Shown piece after piece: positions 1-8,309 of a DNA stretch of 64,000 nt. How positions within the stretch are numbered: position 1 is the stretch's first letter; the number at the start of each line of letters is the position of its first letter. Made by a program: the position numbers and the translations under genes. Under the pieces are notes generated by a model that was given only the letters and a program-made list of their open reading frames with translations, was not told the origin of the DNA and did not search any database. The DNA comes from Aerococcaceae bacterium DSM 111021 (GTDB lineage: Bacteria > Bacillota > Bacilli > Lactobacillales > Aerococcaceae): positions 496,001 to 560,000 of the forward strand of contig JACCEK010000001.1 of NCBI GenBank assembly GCA_020112395.1, in the 5' to 3' direction.

Positions 1-1
1 A

Positions 2-310
2 GAACAAGGGATTCCTACAGTTCAAGTGAGCATTAATAAACCTTATGATTCAGTGAACTTTACAGACAATGATGCGATATTAATCTCCTATGGTTATAAC
101 GGTATGGATCCAACCGAAGGTGGCCAAGAACCTGATGCTTCGTTCGGACCTAATATTCCCGCTGTTGTTGAAGTTATATTTGGTGTCACTAATTCTGATG
201 ACGGTCCAAGTGGGCAATTACCTGTTGATTTACCGGTTATTAAAGATGGTGTGTTAATCACAGAAGAAATTGCTTATCCTGTTGGTTATCAATCTGAGGA
301 TTGGGAATAA
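2..310 (+). CDS. Glycoside hydrolase family 3 protein, C-terminal part (cut by window edge)
   Basis: The reading frame is open from base 2, so the gene starts outside the window and only about 102 C-terminal residues are seen. They match the alpha/beta C-terminal domain of GH3 enzymes: a segment reading IPTVQVSINKPYDS, then DAILISYGYNG, then GPNIPAVVEVIFG and GQLPVDLPV, ending at a PVGYQSEDWE tail. GH3 members of this kind are beta-glucosidases or beta-N-acetylglucosaminidases (NagZ type) and are often exported. The N-acetylmuramate operon lies about 4 kb away, which favours a NagZ-like role in murein recycling, but that is inference because the catalytic domain is outside the window. Confidence 0.8.
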   Translation, partial: EQGIPTVQVSINKPYDSVNFTDNDAILISYGYNGMDPTEGGQEPDASFGPNIPAVVEVIFGVTNSDDGPSGQLPVDLPVIKDGVLITEEIAYPVGYQSEDWE

Positions 311-317
311 ATTTATA

Positions 318-370
318 AAACAAACATACAAGACTGGCAAATTTGCAATGCCAGTCTTGTATGTTTGTTT
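318..370. terminator. Bidirectional terminator with a 21-bp perfect stem
   Basis: Bases 318-338 and 350-370 are perfectly complementary around an 11-base loop, with A-rich and T-rich flanks on both sides. It lies between the convergent GH3 gene and the mu-crystallin-family gene and can end transcription from either side. Confidence 0.88.
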
Positions 371-383
371 TTGTTTGAAGTCT

Positions 384-1514
384 TTATCGAGCCTGGTAAG
401 CTGTCTCCCATAAGTTAAGTTTTGTACCAATATCTTTCTTTAAAGCATTTTGATAAATAGTGTATCCCCATGCAATATCATATAAAGGTTGCCCACCCAA
501 AGCGAAAATAATAATATCATCGTCGTTTTCTCTTGCTGGAATTTTTCCATTAATGATATCTCCGACATTCATTATTATATCATCTGTCATTCGTTCCTCT
601 TGAATCCAATCAAGAAATAATCGACCGAGCACACCCATCTCTAGTGTATTGTACGGATAAACATCTTCATATTTTACTTCTTCATACATCTTCCAATTAT
701 CCACAACTAATCTAACGTTTTCGATAACAAAGTTCGGATCAAACTGCCCGGATGAAGAGCCAATAATTAATGCTCCTGGTTTAATCCACTCACTCTCAAT
801 CTTTGGATTCGCTTCTCCTGAGGTTGCTAAGTTTAGAATATCTGTCTCTCTCACCGCTTCTTCAATTGAATCAACGATACTTATTCTCACCTTAGGGAAC
901 TTAGTTTCTAGTTCTTGCTTCAAGATGTCTGATTGCTTTGGATCGATATCATAAATTTTGAATAGTTCAGCCTGCTTAGCTTCTAAAAGAAGTGCTTCGG
1001 CCGTTGAACTTCCGATCGCTCCGGCACCTAATACACCGACTACTTTTGAGTCAGGTTTCGCTAAATAACGAACGCCCACTCCAGGTATTGCACCCGTTCT
1101 CCAAGCACTTAATAAGTTAGCTGACATAAAAGCCAACGGCGCACCTGTGTCCGCATCATTCAAGTTCATTGTCAGAATCGAACGAGGCAGATTTTTATCT
1201 TTGTTGTCAATATTTGATCCATACCATTTACAACCAGCTACACGGTACTCTCCCCCAAGATAAGCAGGCATGGCACAAAATCTTCTGTCGGGACCGTTTG
1301 AAGGCATTGTATTATGTTCGGGTTCATCTGGAAATGCTACAACCATACCGTGAGAGTTACTATCTCGCCCACCCATTCGGTAGTCACCTGTACCTAAAAT
1401 TTGAAAAACATCCTCCATAACATTGACACAAGATTGCATATCTAAAACACCAGCATCAATCATATCTTGTTCATTCAAATATAAAAAATCAATTTGTCCT
1501 TGTTTAGTCATCAT
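384..1514 (-). CDS. Ornithine cyclodeaminase/mu-crystallin family protein, tyramine-oxidase-subunit-B-like
   Basis: This is a 376-residue NAD(P)-binding protein of the OCD/mu-crystallin fold. The Rossmann motif is VVGVLGAGAIGSSTAEALL in the middle. The N-terminal half has the features GDYRMGGRDSNSHG, DRRFCAMPAYLGG and FMSANLLSAWRTGAIPGVG, which I recognise from proteins annotated as tyramine oxidase subunit B; the substrate is not proven by sequence. The start is placed at 1514 because AAGGAG (1521-1526) sits six bases upstream; the longer frame to 1541 lacks such a site. No amine-oxidase partner lies nearby, so it seems to be a single-gene unit. Confidence 0.8.
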   Translation of the reverse strand: MMTKQGQIDFLYLNEQDMIDAGVLDMQSCVNVMEDVFQILGTGDYRMGGRDSNSHGMVVAFPDEPEHNTMPSNGPDRRFCAMPAYLGGEYRVAGCKWYGSNIDNKDKNLPRSILTMNLNDADTGAPLAFMSANLLSAWRTGAIPGVGVRYLAKPDSKVVGVLGAGAIGSSTAEALLLEAKQAELFKIYDIDPKQSDILKQELETKFPKVRISIVDSIEEAVRETDILNLATSGEANPKIESEWIKPGALIIGSSSGQFDPNFVIENVRLVVDNWKMYEEVKYEDVYPYNTLEMGVLGRLFLDWIQEERMTDDIIMNVGDIINGKIPARENDDDIIIFALGGQPLYDIAWGYTIYQNALKKDIGTKLNLWETAYQAR

Positions 1515-1703
1515 TAGAATCTCCTTATAAATATAATCCAAATATTAGATTTATATTATAATACTTCAAGATGAATGTAAAATATTTATACAATATATGG
1601 ACTTTTTCTTCTTCTAATTCGTGCATATATAAAAAAGTGTTCAACTCATAACAAGGAGAACACTTTCTATCAGAAAAAGTTTATAACTACATTTTGAATC
1701 ACA

Positions 1704-2014
1704 TTAATCATTTTTGAATCTAAAGATAATTTTTCCATTCATTCTTAAATTTGGGTCAACACTTCTCAAATGTTGCATTAAAATAGTGCCTTTAATCTTT
1801 GAATTTTCTGGGACTTGGATAAAAAGTGGAGAATCTACATATTTTTTATCAGTTAAGTACTTTTCTGAACTACTTATGGGCGCAACAATTATAGTATTAA
1901 GTAATCGATTATAATTCTTATTGCTTACGACCACACATGGTATTTTTTTCATTTCTACCCTTTTGATGGGTCTAAATCGACGTAAACAATATCTCCTTGT
2001 TCATAATGATTCAT
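1704..2014 (-). pseudogene. PemK/MazF-type toxin, frameshifted
   Basis: From the ATG at 2014 the frame reads MNHYEQGDIVYVDLDPSKG and then hits TAG. One base out of frame, the rest of a MazF/PemK endoribonuclease continues: EMKKIPCVVVSNKNYNR, IIVAPISSS, then GTILMQHLRSVDP. The two halves join cleanly if a single base was lost near 1957. The ATG overlaps the stop of the upstream antitoxin remnant (TAATG), the usual layout of these pairs. Only the 82-codon 3' frame is open, and it lacks the N-terminal strand, so a working toxin is unlikely. A sequencing error is the alternative, although the antitoxin is damaged as well. Confidence 0.75.
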
Positions 2015-2119
2015 TACTCTACTGCCTCTTCCCCAACATCGTCTCCCCATTCAACATGAGTAATATCCACAGCTTTATTTCTTTAAATTTCTTAAACTCA
2101 AAACTAATAAATATACCAT
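2014..2119 (-). pseudogene. MazE-like antitoxin remnant
   Basis: Just upstream of the toxin pseudogene, the frame ending at 2014 reads NKAVDITHVEWGDDVGEEAVE and stop. This acidic, toxin-binding tail is typical of AbrB-fold MazE antitoxins. Upstream of it there are only about 60 bases before an ATG at 2119, which has an AAGGA site (2126-2130) but lies in another frame and stops early. A whole antitoxin needs about 70-85 codons, so roughly half the gene, including the DNA-binding part, appears deleted. Confidence 0.6.
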
Positions 2120-2240
2120 TTTGCATCCTTTATAATATATTATTGAATGAAGTTGTAAACGATATACAATGATTATATTATTATAGTTTGCACATTCTGA
2201 AAATAAATCCTAATCTTATTTCAATAGTATTCACAAAAAA

Positions 2241-2261
2241 ACTACCTCCTATGGAAGTAGT
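2241..2261 (-). terminator. Terminator after the capA-like gene
   Basis: A 9-bp stem (2241-2249 with 2253-2261, one mismatch) is followed on the minus strand by seven T residues. It lies just past the stop of the CapA-like gene. Confidence 0.75.
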
Positions 2262-2276
2262 CCTAACTTTCACTAT

Positions 2277-3632
2277 TTATCTAAATGAATCATGCGTTTC
2301 TTGAGTCGCTTCTGTTTCTAGATGTGTCACTAATTCAAAGTCATCAATGTAAGTATGCATCCGTTCGTCAATCGTATTCCACCATAATCGCCCATCTGGT
2401 ATTTGATGAAGGTCAATATCTGCAAAGGGTACGACTTGATACATCTTCTCTGCTTCCACTCCTAAGTTAAATATCGGCATGAATTTAGGATTTATTACAT
2501 TAACTTCACCCGATTCGTCACGTTTAAAGGTTACTTCTGTAATTCCACCTTGCTTATTATCTAAATCTCTTTGTCCAGTTAAAAAACTAGCTTGAGAATA
2601 TATAGCAAATGTTTCACCACCGTTATACCAATCGACGGGTTGTAATACGTGTGGATGCCCACCTAAGATAAGTTTGGCACCAGCATCACTTAATGATTGA
2701 AACACATAAAATTGATCTTCATTTGGTAATGTAGCGTATTCCTCTCCTAACTGTAAGCTCACAACGACCGCATCAACTTGTTTGGATAGTGCGTCCACTT
2801 CAGCAACCATTAAAGGAACATCAATTAAACTAATTAAATATTCTTCTCCAACTGGAACTGGTATGCCATTTGTTCCATAAGAGTAATTTAAAAACCCAAC
2901 GCTGATCCCATTTTCCTCAATAATCCGATGAGTATTGTAATCTTCCCATGAATCATAACTCCCAACATACATCATGTCTTCTTCTTGCAAGTTTTGGAGT
3001 GAATAATGTGCTCCTTCACCAAACCAATCAAGTGTATGATTCGTCGCATTACTTACGATATCAATTCCGATAGCTTTAAGTGCAGAAATAATCTCACTCG
3101 GTGCGTTAAACTGTGGGTACCCTGACATTGGTAATTGCGGCGACGCAGCAATCACTTCTAGATTCGCCATTGAAATATCTGCATAGTCAATATATGGCTG
3201 AATATGAGCTAACATTGGCATGAAATCATAGGCTGAATCCGCCTTAAAGTCGCTTGGTTGAAAACCTTGTTCTATCATCGATGATACTGTCTCTTGATAG
3301 ATTGGCGAATACGTATCGGCTAAATAACTCACACGATCATGTATTAATACATCCCCAACCGATCTTAGTGTTAATACACCTTCTTCTGATTGAAATTCTT
3401 CTTTACCTTCTTTCTTTGGTAAATCAGCAAACAAAAAGTCATGCTTTATCGGTTCGCTTGGTGATTCTTCTACAACTTCCTCTTGAGGTTTTTCGCTACT
3501 TTCAGATGCTTGTTGGTCCCGTCCAGAATTCGCTTGTAATGAATTCTGGACATTATATATAAAGTAAGCGCCAATACTTACAATAACAAGTAACGAAAGA
3601 ATCGCAATCCATTTTTTTACTCTTTTCGACAT
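2277..3632 (-). CDS. CapA-family membrane-anchored metallophosphatase-like protein
   Basis: The protein has 451 residues, with a signal anchor at about residues 8-27 and a low-complexity Glu/Ser/Pro linker to about residue 60. The outer domain is of the PGA_cap/CapA type and has the metallophosphoesterase-like motifs LRSVGDVLIHDR, ANLEVIAAS, NATNHTLDWFGEG, ILGGHPHVLQPVDWYNGG and YSQASFLTGQ. CapA proteins take part in poly-gamma-glutamate synthesis or export, but lone homologues without capB and capC, as here, have unknown roles at the cell surface. It follows a secreted protein gene by 22 bases and is probably co-transcribed with it. Confidence 0.85.
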   Translation of the reverse strand: MSKRVKKWIAILSLLVIVSIGAYFIYNVQNSLQANSGRDQQASESSEKPQEEVVEESPSEPIKHDFLFADLPKKEGKEEFQSEEGVLTLRSVGDVLIHDRVSYLADTYSPIYQETVSSMIEQGFQPSDFKADSAYDFMPMLAHIQPYIDYADISMANLEVIAASPQLPMSGYPQFNAPSEIISALKAIGIDIVSNATNHTLDWFGEGAHYSLQNLQEEDMMYVGSYDSWEDYNTHRIIEENGISVGFLNYSYGTNGIPVPVGEEYLISLIDVPLMVAEVDALSKQVDAVVVSLQLGEEYATLPNEDQFYVFQSLSDAGAKLILGGHPHVLQPVDWYNGGETFAIYSQASFLTGQRDLDNKQGGITEVTFKRDESGEVNVINPKFMPIFNLGVEAEKMYQVVPFADIDLHQIPDGRLWWNTIDERMHTYIDDFELVTHLETEATQETHDSFR

Positions 3633-3654
3633 TTAAGTTCTCCTAATCTTAGCT

Positions 3655-4503
3655 TTATTCGTTTAATTTTAATGTTTCGATTTTATTTACCAGTAGCTCA
3701 TCTGTTACATCAACAGTGACATTGCCACCTAATGGGTCTTCCCAGATAAATTCTTTGGTGTTCTCTTTAAGATTATAAACATACACCCATTTATCTCCGA
3801 CAACATCTATCACACCTTGGATGTTCAAATCCTCTATTTGATTTAATTCATCAATATCCACTTGTGTCACATTAAGACTGGCTCGCCCATAATTAGCTTG
3901 ACCAATCTCTAATTTTATTAAATCTTTCGTGGCCCAATCATAAGTCATACTTTGTGTGCCATCAATATAAGTCATCTCATCTTGTATAAACTCAAAATTA
4001 TATGACGCATAATGTTCATTAACCTCCTCAAAACTAGGTAAATTATGAGGTTTTTCGATGAACTCTCGCACCTTAACTAAATCTGATTCGGATTCCGTTG
4101 TTTCTGCTGCCTCAAACGTTGGATTTAAATTCCCATATAAATATTCCACATTATTTTCTTCATTCATAGACACAGTCATCTTAAATGTATCGACGCCTAC
4201 CCAGAAGTCATAATTGAGTAAATTTTCGGTATAAGTATAATCCTCGCCGAACTGATCAATTATCACATCTACCCCAATAATTCCCTCTAAGTTATCACCA
4301 AATTCTATGGAATCAACGACTATATCTAACACATCTTTTACCTTATTATAGATACTTTCCTTAGACTCATCACTAAATTCACCCTCCATAATTTGAGTAG
4401 CTAAATCTCTTGGAACTGATGCTCTCTCAGTTTGTTCTTGAGCTTGAACGCTTTGAACAACGATTAGATTTAATAAACCTAGTATGATTATTTTCCTCTT
4501 CAT
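3655..4503 (-). CDS. Secreted protein of unknown function
   Basis: I do not recognise the 282-residue product. It begins with a short signal peptide (MKRKIIILGLLNLIVVQSVQAQ) whose VQAQ end suggests signal peptidase I cleavage; there is no lipobox cysteine. The mature part is acidic, has no cysteine and no membrane segment, and looks like a beta-rich domain (about residues 60-130) followed by a second one. The ATG has GGAGAG upstream. It is the first gene of a pair with the CapA-like gene, so a joint surface role is plausible. Confidence 0.7.
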   Translation of the reverse strand: MKRKIIILGLLNLIVVQSVQAQEQTERASVPRDLATQIMEGEFSDESKESIYNKVKDVLDIVVDSIEFGDNLEGIIGVDVIIDQFGEDYTYTENLLNYDFWVGVDTFKMTVSMNEENNVEYLYGNLNPTFEAAETTESESDLVKVREFIEKPHNLPSFEEVNEHYASYNFEFIQDEMTYIDGTQSMTYDWATKDLIKLEIGQANYGRASLNVTQVDIDELNQIEDLNIQGVIDVVGDKWVYVYNLKENTKEFIWEDPLGGNVTVDVTDELLVNKIETLKLNE

Positions 4504-4576
4504 TGCTATCTCTCCTTATTAGACTGATTAAATGGTTTTTAATTATAGTTTACACTAACTAATAAATTTAAACAAA

Positions 4577-4617
4577 AACTGGGTACAATGAGATTGTAAG
4601 TCTCATCATACCCAGTT
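4577..4617 (-). terminator. Terminator after murP
   Basis: A long imperfect hairpin: AACTGGGTA (4577-4585) pairs with TACCCAGTT (4609-4617), with an inner ATGAGA/TCTCAT stem. The minus strand continues into T-rich sequence. It ends the mupG-murQ-murP operon. Confidence 0.82.
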
Positions 4618-4629
4618 AATTATAGCTTA

Positions 4630-6129
4630 TTAGTTAAATCCAGCTAATGGATCAGTTGCTTCAGATCCAGAACCTTGTAATTCTGTTGGTTCCATAGCAG
4701 ATTTCGGTACACCGAAGAAATAAGTGACAACGAATCCACCAATATAAGCTGCGACTAATCCTAAAACATACGGCATCCAATTACTGTTAGCAATTAATGG
4801 AATTAAAGCCACACCACTTGGTCCAATAGCCGTTGCTCCTACATTGCCGAAGAAGCCGATAACTGCACCACAGATCCCTCCACCAATACACGCTGTGATA
4901 AATGTTTTACCTAAAGGTAATGTTACAGCATAAATTAATGGTTCACCGATTCCTAAAATACCTACAGGTAACGCACCTTTAATCATATTTGTTAATTGTT
5001 TGTTCTCACGAGCACGAATCATTACAGCGATTGCTGCACCAACTTGTCCAGCACCTGCCATAGCAAGGATGGGTAAGAGATTCGTTTGGCCTGTTGTGTT
5101 AATCATTTCAATATGAATAGGTGTTAACACTTGGTGCAAACCAAACATAACGAGTGGTAAGAAGAATGCGCCTAACATAAATCCTGAGAAGGCACCTCCG
5201 ATATCTAACACCCAATTAATCGAACCAACTAATGACGACGAAATCACTCCTGCAACAGGCATAATAACGAAAATCGTAAGTAATCCTACTACCAGTAACG
5301 AGATTGTTGGGGTAAAAATAATATCTAAAGCGTCTGGAATAACTTTTCTCACTGATTTCTCTACATATGATAAGATAAATACCGCCAAGATGACACCAAT
5401 GATACCACCTTGTCCCGCTAGTAGAGGTTCCCCAGTAAAGATATTGATGAGTGGATTCTCAGGGTTCATACCTGTAAGGTAAATAATCCCAGCAATGACT
5501 CCACCCAAACCTTGAGTTGCTCCGAATACTTTAGCAGCATTAATCCCTACATAGATGTTTAGATAAGCGAACAGACCATTTTTGATAATATTTAAGATAT
5601 CAACGGCATGTCCCCAAGTCATTGCATCAATTTGGCCAGCTGTAATCATGTTCTGGAAGATTGAGGCAATCCCACCAATAATACCCGCACCAACGAAAGC
5701 CGGAATTAACGGCACAAAAATGCTCGCAATTGAACGTGTAATTTGTTTGAAGGCATTATCATTCCCTTTTTTATATTTTTCTTTGTTCTCTTTTGTTATT
5801 TGCTCTGTGTTAGATTGTGCAGATGTTAATTCTGGGTCAAGATTTTCATTCACCTCTGCGCTCTTAACGCTACCAGACATACTCGCTAATTCAGTCGCAA
5901 CTTTACTTGCTGTACCAGGTCCAACAACTACTTGTAAGTTATTACCATCTTGAACAACACCCATAACTCCGTTAACTGTTTTCAATGCCATTGCATCAAC
6001 AACACTTGGATCCTTCAAGTCAATCCTTACACGTGTCATACAATTATAAATATCAGTAGTATTGTCTTTTCCACCCATATATTTATATATTTCTTTAGCA
6101 ATTAAGTGTTCTTTTGTTGTATTCATCAT
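4630..6129 (-). CDS. murP: PTS EIIBC component, N-acetylmuramic acid type
   Basis: This is a 499-residue permease of the glucose-superfamily PTS. The EIIB domain comes first (residues 1-90) and carries the phosphorylated cysteine in [11 protein letters not shown] at about residue 30. A charged linker (100-125) leads to the membrane EIIC domain with about ten hydrophobic segments and the [10 protein letters not shown] substrate-site motif. There is no EIIA domain, so it must borrow one from another PTS. Its place behind mupG and murQ identifies the substrate as MurNAc or a MurNAc disaccharide, imported as the 6-phosphate. Its start overlaps the murQ stop by four bases, indicating translational coupling. 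Confidence 0.9.
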   Translation of the reverse strand: MMNTTKEHLIAKEIYKYMGGKDNTTDIYNCMTRVRIDLKDPSVVDAMALKTVNGVMGVVQDGNNLQVVVGPGTASKVATELASMSGSVKSAEVNENLDPELTSAQSNTEQITKENKEKYKKGNDNAFKQITRSIASIFVPLIPAFVGAGIIGGIASIFQNMITAGQIDAMTWGHAVDILNIIKNGLFAYLNIYVGINAAKVFGATQGLGGVIAGIIYLTGMNPENPLINIFTGEPLLAGQGGIIGVILAVFILSYVEKSVRKVIPDALDIIFTPTISLLVVGLLTIFVIMPVAGVISSSLVGSINWVLDIGGAFSGFMLGAFFLPLVMFGLHQVLTPIHIEMINTTGQTNLLPILAMAGAGQVGAAIAVMIRARENKQLTNMIKGALPVGILGIGEPLIYAVTLPLGKTFITACIGGGICGAVIGFFGNVGATAIGPSGVALIPLIANSNWMPYVLGLVAAYIGGFVVTYFFGVPKSAMEPTELQGSGSEATDPLAGFN

Positions 6130-7031
6130 TGCTCCTCCTCTTCTTTTATAGCTTCTCGGATAAACCCGTTGTTATGACTTAATAACTCTTTGGCACTTGA
6201 CACATCATTATCAGTTAATACCATGACAATCGCTAATTTGACGTTATTCCCCGCATGTTGAAATGCTTTTTCAGCTACTTCATAATCACATTCTGTTGCT
6301 TGCATTATAATTCGTTTGGAACGTTCTTCTAATTTCTCATTCGTTGGTTGAACGTCCACCATTAAGTTTTTATAGACTTTACCGATTTGTACCATTGAAA
6401 CCGTTGATAACATATTTAAGATGAGCTTTTGAGCGGTTCCAGCTTTTAAACGTGTAGAACCTGTTAATACTTCTGCTCCTGCATCAACTTCAATCGCAAC
6501 TTGACTGTATTCACTGATTTCAGCGCCTTTGTTACAAGCAATCGATACCGTAGATGCACCAACTTCTTGAGCATAAGCCAAACCACCTTTAACATAAGGC
6601 GTTCGACCACTTGCCGCAATTGCGACGACTGTATCTTTATCAGTTAATTTCAATTCTTTTAAGTCATCTCGCCCAAACTCTGCAGAATCTTCCGCCCCTT
6701 CAACCGCTGATAACATGGCTTTTTCTCCGCCAGCAATTAAACCAACGACCATCTCAGGCGGTGTACTAAAGGTTGGCACACATTCCGCTGCATCTAATAC
6801 GCCCAAGCGTCCACTCGTTCCTGCTCCCATGTAAATTAAGCGACCGTCTTGATTAAAAGATTTCACGATTAGCTTAATCGCTGCTTCTATTTGTGGTAAA
6901 ACTTGTTGAATCGCTTCAGGTACACGACGATCTTCTTGATTCATCAGTGCAATAGCTTCTTGAACACTCATCTGGTCTAATGCCATCGAGGCTTCATTTC
7001 TCGTTTCTGTTGTTAGCTTGTCTAATTTCAT
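6126..7031 (-). CDS. murQ: N-acetylmuramic acid 6-phosphate etherase
   Basis: A 301-residue cytoplasmic lyase that splits the lactyl ether of MurNAc 6-phosphate to give GlcNAc 6-phosphate and D-lactate. The SIS fold and family signatures are clear: [60 protein letters not shown] and [20 protein letters not shown]. The length is normal for the family. It lies four bases after mupG and overlaps murP, so the three act as one operon for the uptake and breakdown of murein sugars. Confidence 0.96.
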   Translation of the reverse strand: MKLDKLTTETRNEASMALDQMSVQEAIALMNQEDRRVPEAIQQVLPQIEAAIKLIVKSFNQDGRLIYMGAGTSGRLGVLDAAECVPTFSTPPEMVVGLIAGGEKAMLSAVEGAEDSAEFGRDDLKELKLTDKDTVVAIAASGRTPYVKGGLAYAQEVGASTVSIACNKGAEISEYSQVAIEVDAGAEVLTGSTRLKAGTAQKLILNMLSTVSMVQIGKVYKNLMVDVQPTNEKLEERSKRIIMQATECDYEVAEKAFQHAGNNVKLAIVMVLTDNDVSSAKELLSHNNGFIREAIKEEEEQ

Positions 7032-7035
7032 CTAT

Positions 7036-8103
7036 CTATCCTCTTTTCCATTGAATTTCAAACGGTTGTCCTGGTCTCATCGCCTCAAGTAATAGATAAT
7101 CACCCGATTGTATATAACCAATCACATTAACCTTTTCATCAGCTGGTAAATTCGTTTTTGTTATTTGAACTTCGCCTTCATATCGAAGGTAATCGGAATT
7201 ATCTATCGTAATTGAACCGACAGGTCGTTCAGTCATTAGTTCAGGATTAACAATGAAATCTCGTCTCACTCTTGCCTCTTGACTGCGAATGACATCACGA
7301 GCCGCGTCCATTCTTTGAGTGTGTCGACCTTCAATGTGTTTGAGTTGTTCGACATTGGTGGAAGTTGCGACTGCTTCAAAATACAAGACTGTTTCATTTA
7401 AATATTTTTCCCACTGAATTTGACTATAAGAACTCATACCAGGGTCGCCAATATAAACTTTATCAACATAAGCTGTTTGCCTTAATTCAAGCGCGCTACC
7501 TAAAGACTGTTTGTAACGGTGATCTTCTAAAGTTGGTAATCCTTCATACAAGGGACCTCTCAAATCACCCTCTCCAGCGACGAAAGCCATGACGGTAATT
7601 CCTTGCTCTTTCAGCCATTTGTTAATATTAATAAACTCTGCTTTATCTAAGCCCGTTTCAGGACGCGGATAGTAATTGTGCCAAGCCTCAATCGACGTGA
7701 AATTCACTTCTAACTCTTTTAAAATGTTTAAATCTTCTTCGCTAATTGTACTCGCATTTAAAATAACATCTAGCTGCTCACTAATAAGTTTAATCTCTTC
7801 ATGACTGACTCCATAATCGACTCGAATTCCAGTCACACCTAACTCAATCAATGGAGTTAAATCTTTATAATATATACCTAAGTTCTTTAAAGCATCTCCA
7901 GAAACATCAACGACTAAATCCATTTCATAATCTTTTGCTACCGAACCCAATTGCCCTAAACGATCTAAATACAATTCTGAATCATCTTCAGGGATATGAA
8001 TTGACGAGAATATTCCTTTGAAACCAATCTCATGCATGCGTCTTATGTACTGTTTGACTTCTTCTGTCACATCTTCGTTTAAATATACTGATATTCCATA
8101 CAT
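7036..8103 (-). CDS. mupG: 6-phospho-N-acetylmuramidase (MupG, DUF871)
   Basis: A 355-residue TIM-barrel protein of the DUF871 family, whose Staphylococcus aureus member MupG hydrolyses MurNAc-6P-GlcNAc to MurNAc-6P and GlcNAc. Visible features are an N-terminal barrel (GFKGIFSSIHIPED, VDVSGDALKNLGI, VTGIRVDYGV, HNYYPRPETGLD) and a smaller C-terminal beta domain ending near YLLLEAMRPGQPFE. The start at 8103 is chosen because the product then begins MYGISVYL, as in relatives, with GGAGTG just upstream; the frame is open to 8145. It is the first gene of mupG-murQ-murP, and the promoter upstream overlaps two operator-like palindromes. Confidence 0.92.
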   Translation of the reverse strand: MYGISVYLNEDVTEEVKQYIRRMHEIGFKGIFSSIHIPEDDSELYLDRLGQLGSVAKDYEMDLVVDVSGDALKNLGIYYKDLTPLIELGVTGIRVDYGVSHEEIKLISEQLDVILNASTISEEDLNILKELEVNFTSIEAWHNYYPRPETGLDKAEFININKWLKEQGITVMAFVAGEGDLRGPLYEGLPTLEDHRYKQSLGSALELRQTAYVDKVYIGDPGMSSYSQIQWEKYLNETVLYFEAVATSTNVEQLKHIEGRHTQRMDAARDVIRSQEARVRRDFIVNPELMTERPVGSITIDNSDYLRYEGEVQITKTNLPADEKVNVIGYIQSGDYLLLEAMRPGQPFEIQWKRG

Positions 8104-8136
8104 GTCTTCACTCCATTGTAATCGTTTTCTAAATAA

Positions 8137-8206
8137 AGCATACAACTTATGAAATGAAATTTCAATACCTTTGTTTAATTTTTGTGTTTGATGAAATGAA
8201 ATTACA
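8137..8206 (-). promoter_or_regulatory. mupG promoter with two RpiR/MurR-type operators
   Basis: On the minus strand TTGAAA (8160-8165), a 17-base spacer and TATGCT (8137-8142) form a promoter. A perfect inverted repeat TGAAAT-GAA-ATTTCA (8150-8164) overlaps the -35 box, and a near copy with ATTACA as its second arm lies at 8192-8206. The centres are 42 bp apart, about four helical turns, which suggests cooperative binding. The form is typical of RpiR-family operators, and the same motif precedes the second MupG locus. Confidence 0.65.
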
Positions 8207-8309
8207 CCCCTTATCTTTTTGTTACTTTAGATAATTGTTAACCTTGACTCGAATATGATATTATTAACCTTAGAATAAAAGTTTAAAACCTTTATATATG
8301 GAGGATATT

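Noticed and set aside
1921-2172. 83-codon open frame on the plus strand at the toxin-antitoxin remnant
   Set aside because: It is antisense to the recognisable MazF and MazE remnants and has no ribosome site.
5582-5953. 123-codon open frame on the plus strand inside murP
   Set aside because: Antisense to a well-supported PTS gene with no start signal.
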